Shown: positions 38,031 through 51,470 of the stretch, piece after piece
How the letters are laid out: each line of letters starts with the position of its first letter
Position numbering within the stretch: the stretch's first letter is position 1
DNA from: Calliopsis andreniformis
Taxonomy: Eukaryota; Arthropoda; Insecta; Hymenoptera; Andrenidae
NCBI RefSeq assembly: GCF_051401765.1
Contig: NW_027480422.1
Span: forward strand, 24,384,001 to 24,448,000
Direction: 5' to 3'
DNA length: 64,000 bases
Notes under the pieces: generated by a model
Told to the model about the DNA's origin: nothing
Databases searched by the model: none
Seen by the model: the letters and a program-made list of their open reading frames with translations, nothing else
Position numbers and translations under genes: made by a program

Positions 38031-40080
38031 TCTGGCGTTGTCTTCTACGGCCCTAGCTATTCGATCTGGTGGAGCAATGCCTCAGAGTTAAGTCTAGGTT
38101 GCCCGGAACGTAGAAATGCCCATTACTTTCACACTGGTTGCAATTATTCCTGTTATACGATGGAAAAACTGTTGTATTTTTATTGTATTTTATGCGTCTG
38201 GCGTTGTTTTCTAAGGCCCTAACTATTCCCTGTGGTGTAGCAGCGCCCTACAGTAAAGCCTGGGTTGCCCGGAACGTAGAAATGGCCATATCTTTCACGC
38301 TGGTTGCAATTATTCCTGTTATACAATGGAAAAACTTCTGTATATATATTGTCTTTTATGCTTCCGGCGTTGACTTCTAAGGCCCTAACTCTTCGATCTG
38401 GTGAAGCAATGCCTCAGAGTTAAGTCTAGGTTGCCCGGAACGTAGAAATGACCATCACTTTCACACTGGTTGCAATTACTCCTGTTATACGATGGAAAAA
38501 CTGTTGTATCTTTATTGTATTTTATGCTTCGGGCGTTGACTTCTAAGGCACTAGCTGTTCGATCTGGTGGAGCAACGCCCTAGAGTGAAGCCTAGGTTGC
38601 CGGAACGTAGAAATGTCTATTACTTTCACACTGGATGCAATTATTCGTTCTTTACGATGGAAAAACTGTTTACTTATATTGTATTTTATGTTTCTGGCGT
38701 TGACTTCTTAGGCCCTTACTATTCGATCTGGTGGATCAACGCCCTAGATTGAAGCCTAGGTTGCTCCGAGCGTAGAAATGACTATCACTTTCACACGGGT
38801 TGCAATTATTCGTGTTATACGATGGAAAAACCGTTGCATTTTCATTGTATTTTATGCTTCGGGCGTTGACATCTAAGGCACTAACGATTCTATCTGGTGG
38901 CGCAACGCCCTAGGGTGAAGCCTAGGTTGACCGGCACATTGAAATGACCTTAACTTTCACACCGGTTGCTATTATTCGTTCTATGCGATGGAAAAACTGT
39001 TGTATTTGTTTTGTATTTTATGCTTCTGGCGTTGACTACCAAGGCCCTAACAATTCGATGTGGTGGAACAACGCCCTAGAATAGAACATAGGTTGCCCTG
39101 AACGTAGAAACGACCAACACTTTCTCACTGGTTGCAATTACTCCTGTTATACGATGGAAAAACTGTTGTATCTTTATTGTATTTTATGCTTCGGGCGTTG
39201 ACTTCTTAGGCCCTAACTTTTCGATCTGGTGGAGCAACGCGCTAAAGCGAAGCCTAGGTTGCCCGGAACGTAGAAATGACCATTGCCTTCCCACTGATTG
39301 CAATTATTCATTTTATACAATGGACAAACAGTTGTATTTTTATTGTATTTTATGCTCCGGGCGTAGACTTCTAAGGACCTAGCTACACGATCTGGTGGCG
39401 CAACGCCCTAGAGTGAAGCCTAGGTCGCCCGGAACGTAGAAATGACTATCACTTTCATACTGGTTGCAACTAATCGTGTTATACGATGGACAAACAGTTG
39501 CATTTTAATTGTACTTTATGCTTCAGGCGTTGACTTCCAAGGCCCTAACTATCCGATCTGGTGCAGCAACGCCCTAGAGTGAAGCCTAGGTTGCCCGGAA
39601 CGTAGAAATGACCATAACTTTCACACCGGTTGCAATTAATCGTTTTATACGATGGAGAAACTGTTGTAATTGTTTTGTATTTTATGCATCTGGCGTTGAC
39701 TTGTAAGGCCCTAACAATTCGATCTGGTGGAACAACGCCCTAGAGTGTAGCCTAGGTTGCCTGGAACGTAGAAATAACCATAACTTTCACACCCGTTGCT
39801 ATTATTCGTTTTATACGATGGAAAAACTGTTGTATTTGTTTTGTATTTTATGCTTCTGGCGTTGACTTCCAAGGCCCTAACAATTCGATGTGGTGGAACA
39901 ACGCCCTAGAGTGAAGCATAGGTTGCCCGGAACGTAGAAATGACCATCACTTTCACACTGGTTGCTATTACTCCTGTTATACGATGGAAAATCTGTTGTA
40001 TCTTTATTGTACTTTATGCTTCGGGCGTTGACTTCTAAGGCTCTAACTGTTCGATCTGGTGGAGCAACGCCCTAGAGTGA
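38031..40080 (+). repeat. Monomers without long local duplication
   Basis: About twelve varied monomers. From ~38,780 a TGCTTCGGGCGTTGAC type with CCGTTGCATTTTCATTG becomes common and continues to ~46 kb, and a CACCGGTTGCTATTATTCG type appears. I see nothing but satellite here. Confidence 0.75.
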
Positions 40081-42410
40081 AGCCTAGGTTGCCGGAACGT
40101 AGAAATGGCTATTACTTTCACACTGGATGCAATTATTCGTTTTATACGATGGAAAAACTGTTGTACTTATAATGTATTTTATGTTTCTGGCGTTGACTTC
40201 TTAGGACCTTACTATTCGATCTGGTGGAACAACGCCCTAGATTGAAGGCTAGATTGCCCCGAGCGTAGAAATGACTATCACTTTCACACGGGTTGCAATT
40301 ATTCGTGTTATACGATGGAAAAACCGTTGCATTTTCATTGTATTTTATGCTTCGGGCGTTGACTTCTAAGGCCCTAGCTTTTCGATCTGGTTGAGCAACG
40401 CCCTAGAGCGAAGCATAGGTTGCCCGGAACGTAGAAATGACCATTACCTTCACACTGGTTGAAGTTACTCCTGTTATACGATGGAAAAACTGTTGTATCT
40501 TTATTGTATTTTATGCTTCGGGTGTTGTCTTCTGAGGCCCTAACTATTCGATCTGATGGAGCAACGCCGTAGAGCCAAGCCTAGGTTGCCCGTAACGTGG
40601 ATATGGCCATTACTTTCACACTGGATGCAATTATTCGTTCTATACGATGGAAAAACTGTTGTGCTTATTCTGTATTTTATGCTCCGGGCGTAGACTTCTA
40701 AGGACCTAGCTATTCGGTTTGGTAGGGCAACACCCTACAGTGAAGCCTACGTTGCCTGGAACTTAGAAATGCCTATCGCATTCACACGGGTTGCAATTAT
40801 TCGTGTTATACGATGGAAAAACCGTTGCATATTCATTGTATTTTATGCTTCGGGCGTTGACATCTAAGGCCCTAACGATTCTATCTGGTGGAGCAACGCC
40901 CTCGAGTGAAGCCTAGGTTGACCGGAACGTAGAAATGACCATAACTTTCACACCCGTTGCTATTATTTGTTTTATGCGATGGAAAAACTGTTGTATTTGT
41001 TTTGTATTTTATGCTTCTGGCGTTGACTTCCATGGCCCTAACAATTGGATGTGGTGGAACAACGCCCTAGAGTGGAGCATAGGTTGCCCGGAACGTAGGA
41101 ATGACCATCACTTTCACACTCGTTGCAATTACTCCTGTTATACGATGGAAAATCTGTAGTATCTTTATTGTATTTTATGCTTCGGGCGTTGACTTCTTAG
41201 GCCGTGACCATTCGATCTGGTGGAGCAACGCCCTAGAGTGAAGCCTAGGTTGCCCGGAACGTAGAAATGGCTATTACTTTCACACTGGATGCAATTATTC
41301 GTTTTATACGATGGAAAAACTGTTGTACTTATAATGTATTTTATGTTTCTGGCGTTGACTTCTTAGGACCTTACTATTCGATCTGGTTGAACAACGCCCT
41401 AGATTGAAGCCTAGATTGCCCCGAGCGTAGAAATGACTATCACTTTCACACGGGTTGCAATTATTCGTGTTATACGATGGAAAAACCGTTGCATTTTCAT
41501 TGTATTTTATGCTTCGGGCGTTGACTTCTAAGGCCCTAGCTTTTCGATCTGGTTGAGCAACGCCCTAGAGCGAAGCATAGGTTGCCCGGAACGTAGAAAT
41601 GACCATTACCTTCAAACTGGTTGCAGTTACTCCTGTTATACGATGGAAAAACTGTTGCATCTTTATTGTATTTTATGCTTCGGGCGTTGTCTTCTGAGGC
41701 CCGAACTATTCGATCTGGTGGAGCAACGCCGTAGAGCCAAGCCTAGGTTGCCCGTAACGTAGATATGGCCATTACTTTCACACTGGATGCAATTATTCGT
41801 TTTATACGATGGAAAAACTGTTGTGCTTATTCTGTATTTTATGCTCCGGGCGTAGACTTCTAAGGACCTAGCTATTCGGTTTGGTAGGGCAACACCCTAC
41901 AGTGAAGCCTAGGTTGCCTGAAACTTAGAAATGCCTATCGCATTCACACGGGTTGCAATTATTCGTGTTATACGATGGAAAAACCGTTGCATTTTCATTG
42001 TATTTTATGCTTCGGGCGTTGACATCTAAGGCCCTAACGATTCTACCTGGTGGAGCAACGCCCTCGAGTGAAGCCTAGGTTGACCGGAACGTAGAAATGA
42101 CCATAACTTTCACACCCGTTGCTATTATTTGTTTTATACGATGGAAAAACTGTTGTATTTGTTTTGTATTTTATGCTTCTGGCGTTGACTTCCAAGGCCC
42201 TAACAATTCGATGTGGTGGGACAACGCCCTAGAGTGAAGCATAGGTTGCCCGGAACGTAGAAATGACCATCACTTTCACACTGGTTGCAATTACTCCTGT
42301 TATACGATGGAAAATCTGTTTTATCTTTATTGTACTGTATGCTTCGGGCGTTGACTTCTAAGACACTAAATGTTCGATGTGGTGGAGCAACGCCCTAGAG
42401 TGAAGCCTAG
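40081..42410 (+). repeat. 7-monomer (1,162/1,163-bp) tandem duplication
   Basis: The variant AATGGCTATTACTTTCACAC starts at 40,103, 41,266 and 42,427 (spacings 1,163 and 1,161). The intervening seven monomers recur in the same order, including GCTTTTCGATCTGGTTGAGC (40,378 and 41,540) and the TATTCGGTTTGGTAGGGC type (40,711 and 41,874). The copies differ by scattered substitutions, so this duplication is older than the 2,160-bp one. Confidence 0.82.
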
Positions 42411-45400
42411 GTTGCCGGTACGTAGAAATGGCTATTACTTTCACACTGGATGCAATTATTCGTTTTATACGATGGAAAAACTGTTGTACTTATATTGTAT
42501 TTTATGTTTCTGGCGTTGACTTCTTAGGCCCTTGCTATTCGATCTGGTGGAACAACGCCCTAGATTGAAGCCTAGGTTTCCCCGAGCGTAGAAATGACTA
42601 TCACTTTCACACGGGTTGCAATTATTCGTGTTATACGATGGAAAAACCGTTGCATTTTCATTGTATTTTATGCTTCGGGCGTTGACATCTAAGGCACTAA
42701 CGATTCTCTCTGGTGGAGCAACGCCCTAGGGTGAAGCCTAGGTTGACCGGCACTTAGAAATGACCATAACTTTCACACCGGTTGCTATTATTCGTTTTAT
42801 GCGATGGAAAAACTGTTGTATTTGTTTTGTATTTTATGCTTCTGGCGTTGACTTCCAAGGCCCTAACAATTGGATGTGGTGGAACAACGCCCTAGAGTGG
42901 AGCATAGGTTGCCCGGAACGTAGGAATGACCATCACTTTCACACTGGTTGCAATTACTCCTGTTAAACGATGGAAAATCTGTAGTATCTTTATTGTATTT
43001 TATGCTTCGGGCGTTGACTTCTTAGGCCGTGACCATTCGATCTGGTGGAGCAACGCCCTAGAGTGAAGCCTAGGTTGCCCGGAACGTAGAAATGACCATT
43101 ACCTTCACACTGATTGCAATTATTCATTTAATACGATGGAAGAACTATTGTATTTTTATTGTATTTTATGCTTCGGGCGTTGACTTCTAAGGCCCTAACT
43201 ATTCGATCTGGTGGAGCAACGCCCTAGAGTCAAGCCTAGGTTTCCAGGAACGTAGAAATGACCGTAACTTTCACACTGGTTGCAATTATTCGTTTTATAC
43301 GATGGAAAAACTGTTGTATTTATTTTGTATTTTATGCTTCGGGCGTTGACTTCTAAGGCCCTAGCTTTTCGATCTGGTTGAGCAACGCCCTAGAGCGAAG
43401 CATAGGTTGCCCGGAACGCAGAAATGACCATTACTTTCACACTGGGTGCAGTTATTCCTGTTATACGATGGAAATACTGTTGTATTTTTATTGTATTATA
43501 TGCTTCGGGCGTTGACTTCTCAGGCCCTAACTATTCGATCTGGTGCAGCAACGCCCTAGAGTGAATCCTAGGTTGCCCGGAACGCAGAAATGACCATTAC
43601 CTTCACATTGGTTGCAGTTATTCCTGTTATACGATGGAAAAACTGTTGTATTTTTATTGTATTATATGCTTCGGGCGTTAACTTCTCAGGCCCTAACTAC
43701 TCGATCTGGTGCAGCAACGCCCTAGAGTGAATCCTAGGCTGCCCGGAACGCAGAAATGACCATTACCTTCACACTGATTGCAATTATTCATTTTATACGG
43801 TTGAAAAACTATTGTATTTTTATTCTATTTTATGCTTCGGGCGTTGACTTCTAAGGCCCTAACTATTCGATCTGGTGGAGCAACGCCCTAGAGTCAAGCC
43901 TAGGTTGCCAGGAACGTAGAAATGACCATAACCTCCACACTGGTTGCAATTATTCGTTTTATACGATGGAAAAACTGTTGTATTTATTTTGTATTTTATG
44001 CTTCGGGCGTTGACTTGTAAAGCCCTAGCTATTCGATCTGGTTGAGCAAGGGCCTAGGGTGAAGCCTAGGTTGCCCGGAACGCAGAAATGACCATTACCT
44101 TCACATTGGTTGCAGTTATTCCTGTTATACGATGGAAAAACTGTTGTATTTTTATTGTATTATATGCTTCGGGCGTTAACTTCTCAGGCCCTAACTACTC
44201 GATCTGGTGCAGCAACGCCCTAGTGTGAATCCTAGGTTGCCCGGAACGCAGAAATGACCATTACCTTCACACTGATTGCAATTATTCATTTTATACGGTT
44301 GAAAAACTATTGTATTTTTATTCTATTTTATGCTTCGGGCGTTGACTTCTAAGGCCCTAACTATTCGATCTGGTGGAGCAACGCCCTAGAGTCAAGCCTA
44401 GGTTGCCAGGAACGTAGAAATGACCATAACCTTCACACTGGTTGCAATTATTCGTTTTATACGATGGAAAAACTGTTGTATTTATTTTGTATTTTATGCT
44501 TCGGGCGTTGACTTGTAAAGCCCTAGCTATTCGATCTGGTTGAGCAAGGGCCTAGGGTGAAGCCTAGGTTGCCCGGAACGTAGAAATGACCATCACTTTC
44601 ACACTGGTTGCAATTACTCCTGTTATACGATGGAAAATCTGTTTTATCTTTATTGTACTGTATGCTTCGGGCGTTGACTTCTAAGACACTAACTGTTCGA
44701 TGTGGTGGAGCAACGCCCTAGAGTGAAGCCTAGGTTGCCGGTACGTAGAAATGGCTATTACTTTCACACTGGATGCAATTATTCGTTTTATAGGATGGAA
44801 AAACTGTTGTACTTATATTGTATTTTATGTTTCTGGCGTTGACTTCTTAGGCCCATGCTATTCCATCTGGTGGAACAACGCCCTAGATTGAAGCCTAGGT
44901 TTCCCCGAGCGTAGAAATGACTATCACTTTCACACGGGTTGCAGTTATTCGTGTTATACGATGGAAAAACCGTTGCATTTTCATTGTATTTTATGCTTCC
45001 GGCGTTGACATCTAAGGCACTAACGATTCTCTCTGGTGGAGCAACGCCCTAGGGTGAAGCCTAGGTTGACCGGCACTTAGAAATGACCATAACTTTCACA
45101 CCGGTTGCTATTATTCGTTTTATGCGATGGAAAAACTGTTGTATTTGTTTTGTATTTTATGCTTCTGGCGTTGACTTCCAAGGCCCTAACAATTGGATGT
45201 GGTGGAACAACGCCCTAGAGTGGAGCATAGGTTGCCCGGAACGTAGGAATGACCATCACTTTCACACTGGTTGCAATTACTCCTGTTATACGATGCAAAA
45301 TCTGTAGTATCTTTATTGTATTTTATGCTTCGGGCGTTGACTTCTTAGGCCGTGACCATTCGATCTGGTGGAGCAACGCCCTAGAGTGAAGCCTAGGTTG
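42250..45400 (+). repeat. 14-monomer duplicate pair (2,323-bp offset) with an inner 3-monomer duplication
   Basis: About 42,250-43,075 recurs at 44,575-45,400, shown by AATGGCTATT at 42,427 and 44,750 and the GGCACTTAGAAATGACCATA type at 42,750 and 45,073. Between them, three monomers from ~43,574 recur from ~44,072 (498 bp): TGACCATTACCTTCACATTG lies at 43,591 and 44,089, followed in both by GGGCGTTAACTTCTCAGG. The 498-bp pair differs at few sites. Confidence 0.82.
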
Positions 45401-47880
45401 CCCGGAACGCAGAAATGACCATTACCTTCACACTGATTGCAATTATTCATTTTATACGGTTGAAAAACTATTGTATTTTTATTGTATTTTATGCTTCGGG
45501 CGTTGACTTCTATGGCCCTAACTATTCGATCTGGTGGAGCAACGCCCCAGAGTGAAGCCTAGGTTGCCAGGAACGTAGAAATGACGATAACCTTCACACT
45601 GGTTGCAATTATTCGTTTTATACGATGGAAAAACTGTTGTATTTATTTTGTATTTTATGCTTCGGTCGTTGACTTCTAAAGCCCTAACCATTCGATCTGG
45701 TGGAGCAACGCCCTAGAGTGAAGCCTAGGTTGCCCGGAACGTAGATATGACCATTACCTTCACACTGGTTGCAGTTATTCCTGTTATACGATGGAAAAAC
45801 TGTTGTATTTTTATTGTATTATATGCTTCGGGCGATAATTTCTCAGGCCCTAACTATTCGATCTGGTGTAGCAACGCCCTAGAGTGAATCCTAGGTTGCC
45901 CGGAACGCAGGAATGACCATTACCTTCACACTGATTGCAATTATTCATTTTATACGGTTGAAAAACTATTGTATTTTAATTGTACTTTATGCTTCGGGCG
46001 TCGACTTCTAAGGCCCTAACTATTCGATCTGGTGGAGCAACGCCCTAGAGTCAAGCCTAGGTTGCCCGGAACGTAGAAATGACCACTACTTTCACACTGG
46101 ATGCAATTATTCCTGTTATACGATGAAAAACTATTGTATTTTTATTGTATTTTATGCTTCTGGCGTTGAATTCTAAGTCCCTAGCTATTCGATCTGGGTG
46201 GAGCAATGCTTCAGTGTTAAGTCTCTGATACCCGGAACGTAGAAATGGGCATTACTTTCACACTGGTTGCAATTATTCCTGTTATACGATGGAAAATCTG
46301 TTGTATTCATATTGTATTTTATGCTTCTGGCGTTGACTTCTTAGGCCCTAACTATTCGATCTGGTGGGGCAACGTCCTAGAGTCAAGCCTAGGTTTCCAG
46401 GAACGTAGAAATGACCGTAACTTTCACACTGGTTGCAATTATTCGTTTTATACGAAGGAAAAACTGTTGTATTTATTTTGTATTTTATGCTTCGGGCGTT
46501 GACTTCTAAGGCCCTAGCTTTTCGATCTGGTTGAGCAACGCCCTAGAGCGAAGCATAGGTTGCCCGGAACGCAGAAATGACCATTACTTTCACACTGGTT
46601 GCAGTTATTCCTGTTATACGATGGAAATACTGTTGTATTTTTATTGTATTATATGCTTCGGGCGTTGACTTCTCAGGCCCTAACTATTCGATCTGGTGCA
46701 GCAACGCCCTAGAGTGAATCCTAGGTTGCCCGGAACGCAGAAATGACCATTACCTTCACATTGGTTGCAGTTATTCCTGTTATACGATGGAAAAACTGTT
46801 GTATTTTTATTGTATTATATGCTTCGGGCGTTAACTTCTCAGGCCCTAACTACTCGATCTGGTGCAGCAACGCCCTAGAGTGAATCCCAGGTTGCCCGGA
46901 ACGCAGAAATGACCATTACCTTCACACTGATTGCAATTATTCATTTTATACGGTTGAAAAACTATTGTATTTTTATTGTATTTTATGCTTCGGGCGTTGA
47001 CTTCTATGGCCCTAACTATTCGATCTGGTGGAGCAACGCCCCAGAGTGAAGCCTAGGTTGCCAGGAACGTAGAAATGACGATAACCTTCACACTGGTTGC
47101 AATTATTCGTTTTATACGATGGAAAAACTGTTGTATTTATTTTGTATTTAATGCTTCGGTCGTTGACTTCTAAAGCCCTAACCATTCGATCTGGTGGAGC
47201 AATGCCCTAGAGTGAAGCCTAGCTTGCCCGGAACGTAGATATGACCATTACCTTCACACTGGTTGCAGTTATTCCTGTTATACGATGGAAAAACTGTTGT
47301 ATTTTTATTGTATTATATGCTTCGGGCGATAATTTCTCAGGCCCTAACTATTCGATCTGGTGTAGCAACGCCCTAGAGTGAATCCTAGGTTGCCCGGAAC
47401 GCAGAAATGACCATTACCTTCACACTGATTGCAATTATTCATTTTATACGGTTGAAAAACTATTGTATTTTAATTGTACTTTATGCTTCGGGCGTTGACT
47501 TCTAAGGCCCTAACTATTCGATCTGGTGGAGCAACGCCCTAGAGTCAAGCCTAGGTTGCCCGGAACGTAGAAATGACCACTACTTTCACACTGGATGCAA
47601 TTATTCCTGTTATACGATGAAAAACTATTGTATTTTTATTGTATTTTATGCTTCTGGCGTTGAATTCTAAGTCCCTAGCTATTCGATCTGGGTGGAGCAA
47701 TGCTTCAGTGTTAAGTCTCTGATACCCGGAACGTAGAAATGGGCATTACTTTCACACTGGTTGCAATTATTCCTGTTATACGATGGAAAATCTGTTGTAT
47801 TCATATTGTATTTTATGCTTCTGGCGTTGACTTCTTAGGCCCTAACTATTCGATCTGGTGGGGCAACGTCCTAGAGTGAA
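45401..47880 (+). repeat. 9-monomer (1,494-bp) tandem duplication
   Basis: GACCATTACCTTCACACTGA starts at 45,417 and 46,911, and the following ~970 bases match in order, including the unusual GTTAAGTCTCTGATACCCGG joint (near 46,211 and 47,711) and the one-base longer GATCTGGGTGGAGC. The match ends near 47,880. The stretch between (~46,390-46,900) instead resembles 43,250-43,740, so it was copied from there or shares a source with it. Confidence 0.82.
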
Positions 47881-50800
47881 GCCTAGGTTGCCCGGAACGT
47901 AGAAATGACAATAATTTTCACACCGGTTGCAATTATTCGTTTTATACGATGGAAATACTGTTGTACTTATATTGTATTTTATGCTTCTGGCGTTGGCTTC
48001 TTAGGCCCTTACTATTCGATCTGATGGAACAACGCCCTAGATTAAAGCCTGGGATGCCCGCAGCGTAGAAATGACTATCACTTTCACACTGGTATCAATT
48101 ATTCCAGTTATACGATGGAAAAACAGTTGTATCTTTATTGTATTTTATGCTTCGTGCGTTGACTTCTAAGGCCCTAACTATTCGATCTGGTGCGGCAACG
48201 CCCTAGAGTCAAGCCTAGGTTGCACGGAACGTAGAAATGACCATTACTTTCACACTGTTTGCAATTATTCATATAATAGGATGCAAAAACTGTTGTATTT
48301 ATATTGTATTTTATGCTTCTGGCGTTGACTTCTTGGGCCCTAGCTATACGATCTGGTGGAGCAACACCACACAGTGAAGCCTAGGTTGCCCGGAACGTAG
48401 AAATGACAATCACTTTCACACTGGATGCAATTATTCGTGTTATACGATGGAAAAACCGTTGCATCTTCATTGTATTTTATGCTTCGGGCGTTGACTTCTA
48501 ACGCCCTAACTATTCGATCTGGTGGAGCAACTCCCTAGAGTGAAGCCTAGGATGGCCGAAACGTAGATATGACCATAACTATCACACCGGTTGCAATTAT
48601 TCGCTTTGTACGATGGAAAAACTGTTTTATTTGTTTTGTATTTTATGCTTCTGGCGTTAACTTCTAAGGCCCTAACACATCGATGTGGTGGAACAACGCC
48701 GTAGAGTGAAGGCTAGGTTGCACGGAACGTAGAAATGACCACCACCTTCACGCTGGTTGCAATTACTCCTGTTATACGATGGAAAAACTGTTGTATCTTT
48801 ATTGTATTTTATGCTTCGGGCGTTGACTTCTATGGCCCTAACTATACGATCTGGTGGAGCAACGCCCTAGAGTGAAGCCTAGGTTGCCCGGAACGTAGAA
48901 ATGACCATAACCTTCACACCGGCTGAAATTATTCGTTTTATATAATGGAAAAACTGTTGTATCTTTATTGTATTTCATGCTTCGGGCGATGACTTCTAAG
49001 GCCCTAACTATTCGATCTGGTGGAGGAACGCCCTAGAGTGAAGCCTAGGTTGCCCGGAACGTAGAAATGATCACTACTTTCACACTGTTTGCAATTATTC
49101 ATTTAATACGATGCAAAAACTGTTGTATTTATAATGTATTTTATGCTTCTGACGTTGACTTCTAAGGCCCTAGCTATTCGGTCCGGTGGAGCAACGCCCT
49201 AGAGTGAAGCCCAGGTTGCCCGGAACGTAGAAATGACCAGTACCTTCACACTGGTTGTAGTTATTCCTGTTACACTAAGAAAAACTGTTATATTTTTATT
49301 GTATTTTATGCTCCTTGCGTTGACTACTAAGGCCGTAGCTATTGGATGTTGTGGAGCAACTCCCAAGAGTGAAGCCCAGCTTGCCCGGAACGTAGAAACG
49401 ACCATTACTTTCACACTGGATGCAATTATTCCTGTTATACGATGAAAAACTATTGTATTTTTATTGTATTTTATGCTTCTGGCGTTGAATTCTAAGTCTC
49501 TAGCTATTCGATCTGGGTGGAGCAATGCTTCAGTGTTAAGTCTCTGATACCCGGAACGTAGAAATGGGCATTACTTTCACACTGGTTGCGATTATTCCTT
49601 TTATACGATGGAAAATCTGTTGTATTTATATTGTATTTTATGCTTCTGGCGTTGACTTCTTAGGCCCTAACTATTCGATCTGGTGGGGCAACGTCCTAGA
49701 GTGAAGCCTAGGTTGTCCGGAACGTAGAAATGACAATAATTTTCACACCGGTTGCAACTATTCGTTTTATACGATGGAAATACTGTTGTACTTATATTGT
49801 ATTTTATGCTTCTGGCGTTGGCTTCTTAGGCCCTAGCTATACGATCTGGTGGACCAACACCCTAGAGTGAAGCCTAGGTTGCCCGGAACGTAGAAATGAC
49901 CATTACTTTCACACTGTTTCCAATTATTCATATTATACGATGCAAAAACTGTTGTATTTATATTGTATTTTATGCTTCTGGCGTTGACTTCTTGGGCCCT
50001 AGCTATTCGATCTGGTGGAGCAACACCACACAGTGAAGCCTAGGTTGTCCGGAACGTAGAAATGACTATCACTTTCACACTGGATGCAATTATTCGTGTT
50101 ATACGATGGAAAAACCGTTGCATTTTCATTGTATTTTATTCTTCGGGCGTTGACTTCTAACGCACTAACTATTCGATCTGGTGGAGCAACTCCCTAGAGT
50201 GAAGCCTAGGATGGCCGAAACGTAGATATGACCATAACTTTCACACCGATTGCAATTATTCGCTTTATACGATGGAAAGACAGTTGTATTTATATTGTAC
50301 TTTATGCTTCTGGCGTTGACTCCGTAGGCCCTAACTATTCGATCTGGTGGAACAACGCCCTAGAGTCAAGCCTAGGTTGCCCGGAACGTGGAAATGACTA
50401 CCACTTTCACACTGGTTGCAATTATTCCACTTATACCATGGAGAAACTGTTGTATTTATATTGTATTTTATGATTCTGGCGTTGACTACTAAGGCCGTAG
50501 CTATTCGATCTGGTAGAGCAACGCCCTAGAGTGAAGACTATGTTGCCCGGAACGTAGAAATGACAATTAGTTTCACACTGGTTGCAACTATTGGTTTTAT
50601 ACGATGGAAAAGCTGTTGTATTTATTTTGTATTTTATGCTCCGGGCGTAGACTTCTAGGGCACCAACTATTCGATCTGGTTGAGGAACACACTAGAGTGA
50701 AGCCTAGGTTGCCCGTAACGCAGAAATGACCAGGACCTTCACACTGGTTGTAGTTATTCCTGTTATACGATGGAAAAGCTGTTGTATTTAAATTGTATTT

Positions 50801-51470
50801 TATGCTCCTGGTGTTGACTTCTTAGGCCCCAACTATTCGATCTGGTGGAGCAACGCCTCAGAGTTATACCTAGGATTCCCGGAACGTAGAAATGGCCATC
50901 ACTTTCACACTGGTTGCAATTATTCGTTTTATACGATGGAAAAGCTGTTGCATTTATATTGTGTTCTATGCTTCTGGCGTTGACTTCTAAGGTCCTAGCT
51001 ATTCGATCTGGTGGGGCAACGTCCAAGAGTGAAGCCTATGTTGCCTGGAACGTAGGAGTGACCATTACTTTCACATTGGTTGCAATTATACCTTTTATAC
51101 GATGGAAAAGCTGTTGTATTTTTATTGTATTTTATGCGTCTGGCGTTGACTTCTATGGCCCTAACTATTGGATATGGTGGAGCAACGCCCCACAGTGAAG
51201 CCTAGGTTGCACGCAACGTAGAAATGACCATCACTTTCTCACTGGTTGCAGTTACTCCTGTTATACGATGGAAAAACTGTTGTAATTTTATTTTATTTTA
51301 TGCTTCTAGCGTTGACTTCTTAGGCCCTAACTATTCGACCTGGGGGAGCAACGCCCTAGAGTGAAGACTAGGTTACCCGGAACGTAGAAATGACCATTAC
51401 GTTCACACTGTTTCCAATTATTCATTTTATACAATGGAAAGACTGTTGTATTTATATTGTATTCTATGCT
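47881..51470 (+). repeat. Mosaic with 10- and 11-monomer echoes
   Basis: The GTTAAGTCTCTGATACC joint recurs at about 49,536, 1,825 bp after 47,711, and ~300-400 flanking bases match. The GCAACACCACACAGTGAAGC variant at 48,361 recurs at 50,020 (1,659 bp). Between these matches the monomers are individual. From ~51,000 the CAACGTCCAAGAGTGAAGCC type appears and dominates to ~54.6 kb. Confidence 0.75.
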
